Assembly: GCA_021324595.1 (NCBI GenBank)
Contig: JAJPIV010000080.1
Span: 38,649-102,648, forward strand
Direction: 5' to 3'
Source: Actinomycetota bacterium
GTDB taxonomy: Bacteria > Actinomycetota > Actinomycetes > Streptosporangiales > Streptosporangiaceae
DNA: 64,000 nt
The translations under genes were made by a program, and so were the position numbers. The notes under the pieces are model-generated. The model worked only from the letters and a program-made list of their open reading frames with translations. It made no database searches and was not told the origin of the DNA. Each line of letters opens with the position of its first letter. The stretch's first letter is position 1. Of the stretch, positions 49,068 to 57,729 are shown piece after piece.

Positions 49068-50063
49068 ATGGCGGGCGAGGAGGGCGGGGCGGCCCGGACC
49101 GTGGCGACTGGGGGCACGGCCAGGGATCCCGGGTGGCTCACGGGTGCGCCCGGCTCGGACGCGGCGCTGCGGCAGCTGCTCCGCGGGCTGCCGGGTGTCG
49201 ACGAGGCGGGAACGCGGGCAAGGTGCGAGGGCCTGGCGACCCGGTCCGTGAAGCGCCAGGCGAAGCTGGCCGCGATCGACCTGGCCATCCGGATGACCGA
49301 CCTCACCACGCTGGAGGGCGCCGACACCCCGGGCAAGGTGCGCGGGCTGTGCGCGAAGGCGCGCCGTCCCGACCCGGACGACCCGGCGGTCCCCCCGGTC
49401 GCGGCGGTGTGCGTCTACCCGGACCTGGCCGGCCTGGCCAGGTCCGAGCTGGCCGGCAGCGGCGTCGCGGTCGCGTCCGTGGCGACGGCGTTCCCGTCCG
49501 GCCGGGCGCCGCTGGCGGTCAGGCTGGCCGACGTGGCCGAGGCGGTCGCGGCCGGCGCCGACGAGATCGACATGGTGATCGACCGCGGCGCGTTCCTGGC
49601 CGGGCGCTATGGCCAGGTCTGCGAGGAGGTCCGCGCGGTCCGGCAGGCATGCGGGAGCGCGCGCCTGAAGGTGATCCTGGAGACAGGCGAGCTGGCCACG
49701 CTCGACAACGTCTGCCGCGCCGCGTGGCTGGCGATGCTGGCCGGGGCGGACTTCATCAAGACCTCGACCGGGAAGGTCAGCCCGGCCGCCACGCCGGAGG
49801 CCGCGCTGGTGATGCTCGCGGCCGCGCGCGACCACGAGCGCGCCACGGGCCGGCGGGTGGGCGTCAAGGTCGCCGGCGGCGTCCGCACCGCCAGGGACGC
49901 GATCCGCTACCTGGTGCTGGTCCGCGAGACCGCCGGCCCCGGCTGGCTGAGCCCCCGCCTGTTCCGGATCGGCGCCTCAGGCCTGCTCAACGACCTGCTC
50001 ATGCAGCGCCGGGCCCAGCTGACCGGAGCGTACTCGGGGGCGGAGTACTTCACCCTGGACTGA
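49068..50063 (+). CDS. deoC: Deoxyribose-phosphate aldolase
   Basis: AIDLAIRMTDLTTLEGADTPGKVRGLCAKA; AVCVYPDLAGLAR; LKVILETGEL; GADFIKTSTGKVSPAATPEAALVM; VGVKVAGGVRT. Confidence 0.95.
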   Translation: MAGEEGGAARTVATGGTARDPGWLTGAPGSDAALRQLLRGLPGVDEAGTRARCEGLATRSVKRQAKLAAIDLAIRMTDLTTLEGADTPGKVRGLCAKARRPDPDDPAVPPVAAVCVYPDLAGLARSELAGSGVAVASVATAFPSGRAPLAVRLADVAEAVAAGADEIDMVIDRGAFLAGRYGQVCEEVRAVRQACGSARLKVILETGELATLDNVCRAAWLAMLAGADFIKTSTGKVSPAATPEAALVMLAAARDHERATGRRVGVKVAGGVRTARDAIRYLVLVRETAGPGWLSPRLFRIGASGLLNDLLMQRRAQLTGAYSGAEYFTLD

Positions 50064-50112
50064 CCGGGGCATATTCCCCCGCCCCGGGAACAATGCCTGA
50101 TTCCGGATGCGG

Positions 50113-50201
50113 AATGCCAGGTCATCCCGGCTCGCCTGCAGCCGAGACGCGGCCCGGCCATTCGAGTAATGTGCTAGGGGCATTTTCCGGCGCCTGGCAT
50201 T
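50113..50201. promoter_or_regulatory. 9-bp perfect inverted repeat pair upstream of CapD-like gene
   Basis: AATGCCAGG (50113-50121) and CCTGGCATT (50193-50201) flank an AT-richer putative promoter region (attcgagtaatgtgctag). Confidence 0.5.
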
Positions 50202-50217
50202 TCCCGGGAGCCGGCCG

Positions 50218-52212
50218 GTGAAGTGCGGCGGCAACATGAGGGGTGTTGAAGTGCGGAACGGGGGCATCCGCTGGTCCGCGGTCCTGGCCGGGCTGCGCAG
50301 GCGCCGGGCGTGCCGCGCGCTCGAGGCGGCGTACGACGCGGGCTGCTGGGTCCTGGGCCTGTCGGTCGCGGCCCGCGTGACCGGCGACCTGGCGGGCGCC
50401 CGCCACGGCGCCCGCCTGGCGGCGGCCGCCGTGGCGGTCGCCGCCCTCGTGGCGGGCAGCGGCCTGCTGGCCGGGCTGTACCGGGGGCGGTACCGGCGCG
50501 GCAGCCTCGATGAGGCCCTCGGCGTCAGCCGGGCAGCGGGCGTGACCGCGCTCGCGCTCGCCGTGGCCGGCCGGGTGCTGGTGGCCGGCCAGCGCGCCCC
50601 GCTGGCGACCATTGCGGCGGGCGCGGCCGCGGCGCTGCTGGCCATGGTCGGCGCGCGGTACCTGGTGGCCGCGATCCGGCAGTCGCCGCCGTGGCTGGCG
50701 TCGGCGGCCGCGGCGGCGCGGGCCGGGGCGCCGGGGGCCAGGGTGATCGTCTTCGGCGCCGGGGAGGCCGGGACGGCGCTCATCCGGAGCCTGATCCGGC
50801 AGCGGGACGGGCACTACCTGCCGGTCGCGCTGCTGGACGACGACCCGGACAAGCGCCGGCTGCGGGTCTGCGGCGTGCCGGTCCTCGGCGACCGGCATGA
50901 CCTCGCCGACGTCGCCCGCCGGACCGGCGCGACCATCCTGGTGATCGCGATCGCCAGGGCGAGCGGCAGCGTGATCCGCGAGCTGACCCGGGCCGCCGAG
51001 CAGTGCGGGCTGGTGCCGAAGGTGGTCCCGTCGGCCGCCGAGCTGCTCAGCGGCGGGGCCCGGATCGAGGGCGTGCGCGACCCGAGGATCACCGACCTGC
51101 TTGGCCGCAGGCCGGTCCAGACCGACCTGCCCGCCATCGCCTCCCACTTCGCCGGGCGGCGCATCCTGGTCACCGGCGCCGGCGGCTCGATCGGCTCGGA
51201 GATCTGCCGGCAGCTGCACCGGCTGGGCCCCGGCGAGCTGGTCATGCTCGACCGGGACGAGTCGGCGCTGCACGCGATCGAGCTGGAGCTGCACGGCCGC
51301 GCCCTGCTCGACTCGGACCTGACGGTGCTTGCCGACATCCGGGATCCGGCGCGGATCAGGCAGGTCTTCGATCGCTGCCGGCCCGAGATCGTCTTCCACG
51401 CGGCGGCGCTGAAGCACCTGCCGCTGCTCCAGCGCTACCCGGGCGAGGCCGTCAAGAGCAACGTCTGGGGAACGCTGACCGTGCTCAAGGCGGCGGCCGG
51501 CTGCGGGGCGTCCGCGTTCGTCAACATCTCGACGGACAAGGCCGCCGACCCGACCAGCGTGCTCGGGTACTCCAAGCGGCTCGCCGAGCGGCTCACCGCG
51601 GAGTACGCGGCCCGCACCGGCGCGCGGTACCTGAGCGTGAGGTTCGGCAACGTCCTCGGCAGCCGCGGCTCGGTGCTGACCGCGCTGAGCGCTCAGGCGG
51701 CGGCCGGCGCCCGGCTCACCGTGACCCATCCCGAGGTGAGCAGGTACTTCATGACCGCGGACGAGGCCGTGCAGCTCGTGCTGCAGGCGGCGGTGCTCGG
51801 GCGGCCGGGCGAGGCGCTGGTCCTCGACATGGGCGAGCAGGTCAAGATCGTCGACATCGCCCGGAGGATCGCCGCGAACGCGCCGGAGCGGGTGGAGATC
51901 GTCTTCACCGGGCTGCGCCCCGGGGAGAAGCTGGCGGAGAGCCTGCTGGCCGCCGACGAGGTGGATGAGCGGCCGTATCACCCGCTGATCCGGCACGTCA
52001 GCGTGCCGCCGATCGCGCCGGAGGCGGTGGAGGCGCTCGACCCGGCGATGCCGTGCGAGCGCCTGGTGGCCGCCCTCAGGCGGTCCTCGGCGGGTTCCCG
52101 GGCCGGAGGCCCGGCGGCCGGGGCGGATCTCGCGGCCGCGTCGCTGGCGATGCTGCGGCCCACGCCAGGCGGGCGAGCCGATCGCACAGGACATCGAGCT
52201 GGCCGGCCGTAG
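50218..52212 (+). CDS. Polysaccharide biosynthesis nucleotide-sugar dehydratase/epimerase (CapD/WbpM/PglF-like)
   Basis: N-terminal membrane segments; VIVFGAGEAGTALIRSLI; RILVTGAGGSIGSEICRQLHRLGPGELVMLDRDESALHAIELEL; NISTDKAADPTSVLGYSKRLAERL. Alternative ATG start at 50236. Confidence 0.94.
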   Translation: MKCGGNMRGVEVRNGGIRWSAVLAGLRRRRACRALEAAYDAGCWVLGLSVAARVTGDLAGARHGARLAAAAVAVAALVAGSGLLAGLYRGRYRRGSLDEALGVSRAAGVTALALAVAGRVLVAGQRAPLATIAAGAAAALLAMVGARYLVAAIRQSPPWLASAAAAARAGAPGARVIVFGAGEAGTALIRSLIRQRDGHYLPVALLDDDPDKRRLRVCGVPVLGDRHDLADVARRTGATILVIAIARASGSVIRELTRAAEQCGLVPKVVPSAAELLSGGARIEGVRDPRITDLLGRRPVQTDLPAIASHFAGRRILVTGAGGSIGSEICRQLHRLGPGELVMLDRDESALHAIELELHGRALLDSDLTVLADIRDPARIRQVFDRCRPEIVFHAAALKHLPLLQRYPGEAVKSNVWGTLTVLKAAAGCGASAFVNISTDKAADPTSVLGYSKRLAERLTAEYAARTGARYLSVRFGNVLGSRGSVLTALSAQAAAGARLTVTHPEVSRYFMTADEAVQLVLQAAVLGRPGEALVLDMGEQVKIVDIARRIAANAPERVEIVFTGLRPGEKLAESLLAADEVDERPYHPLIRHVSVPPIAPEAVEALDPAMPCERLVAALRRSSAGSRAGGPAAGADLAAASLAMLRPTPGGRADRTGHRAGRP

Positions 52213-52699
52213 CGGCGTAGGCGCGCGGCGGCCCGCCGGCGGGATCGGCGATGTCGTCCTCGGGGCTGGCGCCCATCAGCGCGGCCCGGTCCCTGCCCTG
52301 GTGGGCGAGGGCCAGCCAGTCCGCCAGCGGCTGGCCCGCCGTCCTGGGGCCCACGCGGTCCCCGCGGCGGACCAGCTCCTTGATCGTGAATGACCGCGGC
52401 CAGGCCCGCGGAAGCGTGACCACCGCGTGCCTGAGCTGCTCGCGGGTCGCGGTGAGCACCAGGTCGGCGCCGGCCAGGTCGTCCGCGCCGACCTGCCTGC
52501 TGCGGTGCGCGGCCACGTCGAGCCCGCGGCCGCGCAGCTCGCGGATCACCTCGGGGAGAGGCGGCTCGCCCCCCGGGAGCAGGCCCGCGGACCGCACCCG
52601 CGCGGCTGGTTCCAGCACCGCGAGCCGGCTCGCCAGCAGGGCCTGCGCGAGCACCGACCGGCAGACGTTGGCGGTGCACAGGATCAGGACATCGGTCAT
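52076..52699 (-). CDS. Low-molecular-weight protein tyrosine phosphatase (Wzb-like)
   Basis: VLILCTANVCRSVLAQALL (C-x5-R-S P-loop); convergent overlap with the CapD-like 3' end. Confidence 0.88.
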   Translation of the reverse strand: MTDVLILCTANVCRSVLAQALLASRLAVLEPAARVRSAGLLPGGEPPLPEVIRELRGRGLDVAAHRSRQVGADDLAGADLVLTATREQLRHAVVTLPRAWPRSFTIKELVRRGDRVGPRTAGQPLADWLALAHQGRDRAALMGASPEDDIADPAGGPPRAYAATAGQLDVLCDRLARLAWAAASPATRPRDPPRPPGLRPGNPPRTA

Positions 52700-52747
52700 C
52701 GGGCCCCGCCCGCCAGCCATTGCCAGGAGATCGTGATTACCAAATGA

Positions 52748-52762
52748 AGTATAGCGTATACT
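52748..52762. promoter_or_regulatory. AT-rich palindrome AGTATA-GCG-TATACT in divergent intergenic region
   Basis: 6-bp arms with 3-nt centre, between LMW-PTP (minus) and BY-kinase (plus) starts. Confidence 0.6.
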
Positions 52763-52859
52763 CACCGTTACCTACGCGTGAGCCGGTGACACGCGGCGAC
52801 CGGGCCCCGGCACGCGCACCCGGTCGGCGGAACGCCTGCGGAAATCCGGAGGAAAGCGG

Positions 52860-54524
52860 ATGAGCACCGAGCACGCGCCCAATGCGGCATTGCTCAGTTA
52901 CGTCATTGTCGCCCGGAAGCGGAAGTGGTGGATCGCGAGCATGGCGCTGCTCGGCCTGCTCGGCGGGATCGGGCTGTCGCTGATCGAGCCGAAGCAGTAC
53001 CAGGCGACGGCGCAGGTGCTCGTCGAGACCGCGGGCGGGGTGCCGGCTCTCGGCGGCTCCGCGGCCGGCGTCACCCCGACGGTGGTGCAGACCGACGTGC
53101 AGCTGGTGACCAGCGCGCCGGTGAGGCGCGCGGTCGGGCCAGCGCTCTCCGCGAGGTCGGCGGTGACCGCGTCCGAGGTCGCGCAGACGAACGTCATCGC
53201 GATCACCGCCGCCAGCGGCGCGCCGGAGCTGGCGGCCCGCGCCGCCAACGCCTACGCGCGCGCGTTCGTCCGGTACGAGGAACAGGTCGCGCTCACGTCC
53301 CTGGCCGCGATGGAGAGCCAGCTGCGCAAGCAGATCCGGGCGCAGGAGCGGCAGATCAACGCGCTGAAGGTCCAGCGCGGGACCGGGGCGCAGGTGGCGG
53401 CGCTGCTCAACGAGGTCGCGGTGAGCCGTGAGCAGCTCGCGCAGATGCAGGTGCAGGGCGCGACGGCGAACGCGAGCGGGGTCGCCTTCGTGACCCCGGC
53501 CCAGGCCCCGGCCGGCCCGAGCGCGCCGCGGCCGGTGCAGGACGCCGCCCTCGGGCTGCTGGCCGGGGTGATCGTGGGCCTGGCCGTCGCGTTCCTGCTC
53601 GACAGCTTCGACGACACCGTGGGGTCCAAGGACTCCGCCGAGCGCATCGGCGGCGTCCCGGTCCTCGCGATGGTCCCGATGATCCCCTCGTGGAAGAGGG
53701 GCGACGAGGCCGTGGTCGTGTCCATCACGCAGCCGTTGTCGACGGCGGCGGAGGCCTACCGGTCGCTGCGCACCTCGCTGCAGTTCATCAGGCAGGAGCG
53801 CGAGCTGCGGACGCTGCTCGTGACCAGCCCCGCGGTGGCCGAGGGCAAGTCCACCACGGTCGCCAACCTCGGCGCGATGTTCGCCCAGGCCGGCGAGCGG
53901 GTGGCGCTGGTCTCCTGTGACCTGCGGCGGCCCCGGCTCGGGGAGTTCTTCGGCCTGGGGGAGAGGGCCGGGCTCAGCGCCATCCTCCGCGGCGCGGCCG
54001 CGCTGCCCGCGGGGATGCAGCAGGTCAGCGGCAACCCGAACCTGTGGCTGCTCGGCGCCGGCCCGGTGCCGTCCAATCCGGCCGAGCTGCTCAGCGGCCC
54101 GTTCGCGGAGGAGGCGTTCGCCTGGCTGCGGGAGAACGTGGACCTGGTCCTGATCGACAGCCCGCCGGTCCTGCCGGTGACCGACGCCGCGGTCCTGTCG
54201 CGGTACGCCGACGGCGTGCTCGTCGTCGTCGCGGCCAACCAGACCAAGCGGGTGGACATGCAGCGCGCGGTGGAGAAGCTGATCCAGGTGAGCGCGCCGC
54301 TGGTGGGAGTCGTCATGAACGGCGTGACCAGGCAGACCGGCTACGGGTACGGCTATGGGTACGGGTACGGCTACGGGTACGGGCTCGACCATGGCGCGGC
54401 CGACGAGCAGGTGCCCGTTCCGCGTAATGGCCGGCCCGCGGAGCGGCAGGCGCGCAACGGGCACGTGCGGGTGCGGTCCTGGTCGGCGGCGCCCGACCCG
54501 GCGCGGGATGGCCGCGGACGCTGA
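52860..54524 (+). CDS. Polysaccharide co-polymerase / bacterial tyrosine autokinase (Wzz-BY-kinase fusion)
   Basis: N-terminal Wzz region; LLVTSPAVAEGKSTTVANLGAMFAQAGERVALVSCDLRRPRLGEFFGL; VDLVLIDSPPVLPVTDA; C-terminal (GY)7. Confidence 0.93.
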   Translation: MSTEHAPNAALLSYVIVARKRKWWIASMALLGLLGGIGLSLIEPKQYQATAQVLVETAGGVPALGGSAAGVTPTVVQTDVQLVTSAPVRRAVGPALSARSAVTASEVAQTNVIAITAASGAPELAARAANAYARAFVRYEEQVALTSLAAMESQLRKQIRAQERQINALKVQRGTGAQVAALLNEVAVSREQLAQMQVQGATANASGVAFVTPAQAPAGPSAPRPVQDAALGLLAGVIVGLAVAFLLDSFDDTVGSKDSAERIGGVPVLAMVPMIPSWKRGDEAVVVSITQPLSTAAEAYRSLRTSLQFIRQERELRTLLVTSPAVAEGKSTTVANLGAMFAQAGERVALVSCDLRRPRLGEFFGLGERAGLSAILRGAAALPAGMQQVSGNPNLWLLGAGPVPSNPAELLSGPFAEEAFAWLRENVDLVLIDSPPVLPVTDAAVLSRYADGVLVVVAANQTKRVDMQRAVEKLIQVSAPLVGVVMNGVTRQTGYGYGYGYGYGYGYGLDHGAADEQVPVPRNGRPAERQARNGHVRVRSWSAAPDPARDGRGR

Positions 54525-54540
54525 GCATCACCTTACTAAA

Positions 54541-54563
54541 AGTAGTCTTTCAACTACTGAAAG
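54541..54563. promoter_or_regulatory. Nested AT-rich inverted repeats upstream of WecA/MraY-like gene
   Basis: CTTTCA-ACTAC-TGAAAG (54547-54563) and AGTAG...CTACT (54541-54558), 26 bp before the GTG start. Confidence 0.5.
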
Positions 54564-54588
54564 TGATAGCCGCTGTTAGCATGGCCCT

Positions 54589-55626
54589 GTGCGGGGGACA
54601 TTCACCATTACGGTCGCGGCCCTGTCGTGCGGTGCCTTCGTGGCCGCGGCCGAGCCATTCACGATCGCGATGCTGCGCCGCGCGGCGGCGCTCGACGTGC
54701 CCGGCGCCCGTTCGTCGCACCGGGTCGCCACGCCGCGCGGGGGCGGCGCGCCGATCGCGGCCGGGCTGGTCACCGTCGGCCTGCTGGTTCACAGCGGCGC
54801 GGCGATCGCGTTCGCCGTGGCGGTCGCCGGCTACGCGGCGATCGGCCTCGCCGACGACCTGGCGGGGTCCCAGGGCGGCCTGCCTGCCCGGCGGCGGCTG
54901 GCGCTGCAGGCGGCCGTCGCCACGGTCGTCACCGCTGCCCTCGCCCGCCAGGCCGGCTGGCCGGCCCTGCCGGCCGCCGCGGCGGCCGCGGCCGGGGCGC
55001 TCTGGCTCACCGGGTTCGTGAACGCGTTCAACTTCATGGACGGCGTCAACGGCATCTCGGCCGCGCACGCCGCCATCGGCGGCTGCGTCTACGCCGGCCT
55101 CGGCCTGTGGCGGCGCGATGGGTTCGTGGTTGCCGCCGGGGCGGCGGCCGCCGCGGGCGCGCTGGCGTTCTTGCCGTGGAACGCATGGCGCGCCCGGGTG
55201 TTCCTGGGTGACGTCGGCAGCTACGGCCTGGGCGCTGCGCTCGCGGTGCTCGCGATCCGCCTGGTGGCCGACCAGGTGCCGCCCGAGGCGGCGCTCGGCC
55301 CCATGCTCCTGTACGTCGCCGACACGGGCTGGACGCTGCAGCGCCGGATCCGGGCAGGGGAGCCCTGGCTCGAGGCGCACCGGACCCACGTCTACCAGCG
55401 CTGGTGCGACATCGGCTGGTCGCACCAGCGGGTCACGGCCACGGCGGCCGCCGTGACCACGCTGCTGTGCGCGCTCGGCATGGCCAGCCTGACCGGGAGC
55501 CTCGCGCTGCGGGCCGCGGCCGACGCGGCGGCGGCCGGGCTCGTCGCGCTCTACCTGCGGTCCCCGGCGCTGCTCGCCCGGCCGGCCGGCCGGGCGCGGC
55601 GCCTGGAGCGCCTGGAGCGTGCGTGA
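54589..55626 (+). CDS. MraY/WecA-like glycosyl-1-phosphate transferase
   Basis: LDVPGARSSHRVATPRGGGAPIA; GLADDLAG; FVNAFNFMDGVNGISAAHAAIGG; VFLGDVGSYGLGA. Confidence 0.93.
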   Translation: MRGTFTITVAALSCGAFVAAAEPFTIAMLRRAAALDVPGARSSHRVATPRGGGAPIAAGLVTVGLLVHSGAAIAFAVAVAGYAAIGLADDLAGSQGGLPARRRLALQAAVATVVTAALARQAGWPALPAAAAAAAGALWLTGFVNAFNFMDGVNGISAAHAAIGGCVYAGLGLWRRDGFVVAAGAAAAAGALAFLPWNAWRARVFLGDVGSYGLGAALAVLAIRLVADQVPPEAALGPMLLYVADTGWTLQRRIRAGEPWLEAHRTHVYQRWCDIGWSHQRVTATAAAVTTLLCALGMASLTGSLALRAAADAAAAGLVALYLRSPALLARPAGRARRLERLERA

Positions 55627-55627
55627 C

Positions 55628-56857
55628 ATGCGGATCCTGATGGTGACCCACTACTTCCCCCCGGAGGTCGGCGCCCCGCAGGCCAGGCTGTCCGCGCTCG
55701 CCGCCGCATGGGCGGCCGACGGCGACGAGGTGACCGTGCTGACCGGCATGCCGAACCATCCGACCGGGGTGCTGCCGCCGCAGTACCGGCGCGCGATCCG
55801 GCGGACCGAGCAGCGGGACGGGTACCGGGTGGTCCGCACCTGGCTCTACGCCACCGCCAACGAGAGGGTGGTCCGCAAGACCCTGTGCCACCTGAGCTTC
55901 ATGGCCAGCGCCGTGCTGCTGGGCTGGCGCCGCTGCCGGCGGGCCGACGTCGTCGTCGTCTCCTCGCCCACCTTCTTCTCCATCGGCGCGGCCTGGCTGC
56001 TGGCCCGGCTCGCGCGCGCCCGGCTCGTCGTCGAGGTCCGCGACCTGTGGCCGGCGATCTTCACCGAGCTCGGCGTGGTCACCAGCCGGCGGCTGATCGG
56101 CCTGCTGGAGCGCCTGGAGCTGGCCGCGTACGCGGCCGCCGACCAGGTGGTCGTGGTGACCGAGGGGTTCCGCGCGAACCTGATCTCCCGCGGCGTGCCG
56201 CCGGGGAAGGTCCACGTGATCCGCAACGGGGTGACGCCAGGCCGGTTCGACCCGGACGCCGCGCCCGACCCCGGGCTGCGCGCCCGGCTCGGCGCCCGGC
56301 CCGGCGACTGCCTGGTCCTGTACGCGGGGACGCACGGCATCTCCCAGGGCCTGCGCGCGGTCGTCGACGCGGCGGCGCTGCTCGCCGGCCTGCCGGTCAG
56401 GTTCGCGTTCGTCGGCGAGGGATCGGAGAAGGAGGGCCTGCGCGGCTACGCGGCGCGGCGGGCTCCCGGGCAGGTGACGATGCTGCCCGCGGTCCCGCAC
56501 GCCGAGGTCCCGGCCCTCATCGCCGCGGCCGACATCTGCCTGGTGCCGCTGCGCGACGTGCCGTTGTTCTCCGCGTTCATCCCCTCCAAGATGTTCGAGT
56601 ACCTGGCCGGCGGGCGGGCCGTGGTGGGCTCGGTGCGCGGGGAGAGCGCGCGGATTCTCGCCGAGGCGGGCGCGGTGGTGGTGCCTCCGGAGGACAGCGC
56701 GGCGCTGGCGCGCGCGATCGCGGCGCTCGCCGCCGACCCGGCCGAGCGCCTGCGGATCGGGCGGCGGGGCCGCAGCTACGCCGAGCGCTGCTGCGACCGG
56801 CTGGCGCTGGCGCGCGAGTACCGCAAGATCCTCGACCTGGCCGCGGACCGCCGGTGA
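55628..56857 (+). CDS. Glycosyltransferase family 4 (WbuB-like)
   Basis: MRILMVTHYFPPEVGAPQARLSALAAAWAADGDEVTVLTGMPNHPTGVLPPQYR; VVEVRDLWPAIFTELGV; PSKMFEYLAGGRAVV. Confidence 0.94.
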   Translation: MRILMVTHYFPPEVGAPQARLSALAAAWAADGDEVTVLTGMPNHPTGVLPPQYRRAIRRTEQRDGYRVVRTWLYATANERVVRKTLCHLSFMASAVLLGWRRCRRADVVVVSSPTFFSIGAAWLLARLARARLVVEVRDLWPAIFTELGVVTSRRLIGLLERLELAAYAAADQVVVVTEGFRANLISRGVPPGKVHVIRNGVTPGRFDPDAAPDPGLRARLGARPGDCLVLYAGTHGISQGLRAVVDAAALLAGLPVRFAFVGEGSEKEGLRGYAARRAPGQVTMLPAVPHAEVPALIAAADICLVPLRDVPLFSAFIPSKMFEYLAGGRAVVGSVRGESARILAEAGAVVVPPEDSAALARAIAALAADPAERLRIGRRGRSYAERCCDRLALAREYRKILDLAADRR

Positions 56858-57729
56858 GGCTGCTGGTCACCGGGGGGAGCGGCTTCCTCGGACGGCACGT
56901 GCTCGCCGAGGCGGCCAGGCGCGGGCACGAGTGCGTCGTCCTGGCGCGCAGCGAGGCCGCCGCCCGCACGGTCGCCGGGCTCGGTGCCCGCCCGCTGGCC
57001 GGCGACGTGGGCCGGCCCGCCGGCCTGGCGGGCGCGTTCGGCTCGGCGCGCTGCGACGTCCTGGTCAACCTCGTCTCGCTCGGGTTCGGGCACGCCCCCG
57101 GCATCGTCGCCGCGGCGCGGGCCGCCGGCATCCGCCGCGCGGTGTTCGTCTCGACCACCGCGGTCACCACGAGCCTTCCGGTGCGGTCCACCCCGGTGCG
57201 CCTGGCCGCCGAGGAGCACATCCGCCAGTCCGGCCTGGACTGGACGATCCTGCGCCCGACCATGATCTATGGCGCGCCCGGTGACCGGAACCTGTCGCGG
57301 CTGCTCGCCATCCTCGCCAGGACGCCGGTCCTGCCGGTCCCCGGTGGCGGCGCGCGCCTGCAGCAGCCGGTCCACGTCGCCGATGCGGCCGCCGCGGTCG
57401 TCGCCGCGGCGCTGCGGCCGGCCAGCGCCGGGCGGTGCTACGACGTCGCCGGGCCCGAGCCGATGCCGTTCACCGTGCTCCTGCGGCACTGCGCGGACGC
57501 GGTCGGCAGGAGGACCAGGTTCGTCCCGGTGCCGCTCGGCCCCGCCGTGGCCCTCGCCGCCGCCTACGAGCGGCTCGCCAGGCACCCGGGCATCAAGGCC
57601 GAGCAACTGCGGCGGCTGGCCGAGGACAAGGCGTTCGCGATCGACGCCGCCGTGCGCGACCTCGGCTTCGCGCCCCGCCCATTCCCCGCCGGCATACGCG
57701 CCGAGGCCCAGGCCATGGGGCTGCGGTGA
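56854..57729 (+). CDS. NAD(P)-dependent epimerase/dehydratase family protein
   Basis: GTG start; LLVTGGSGFLGRHVLAEAARRGHECVVLARS; LDWTILRPTMIYGAPGDRNL. Confidence 0.92.
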   Translation: MRLLVTGGSGFLGRHVLAEAARRGHECVVLARSEAAARTVAGLGARPLAGDVGRPAGLAGAFGSARCDVLVNLVSLGFGHAPGIVAAARAAGIRRAVFVSTTAVTTSLPVRSTPVRLAAEEHIRQSGLDWTILRPTMIYGAPGDRNLSRLLAILARTPVLPVPGGGARLQQPVHVADAAAAVVAAALRPASAGRCYDVAGPEPMPFTVLLRHCADAVGRRTRFVPVPLGPAVALAAAYERLARHPGIKAEQLRRLAEDKAFAIDAAVRDLGFAPRPFPAGIRAEAQAMGLR

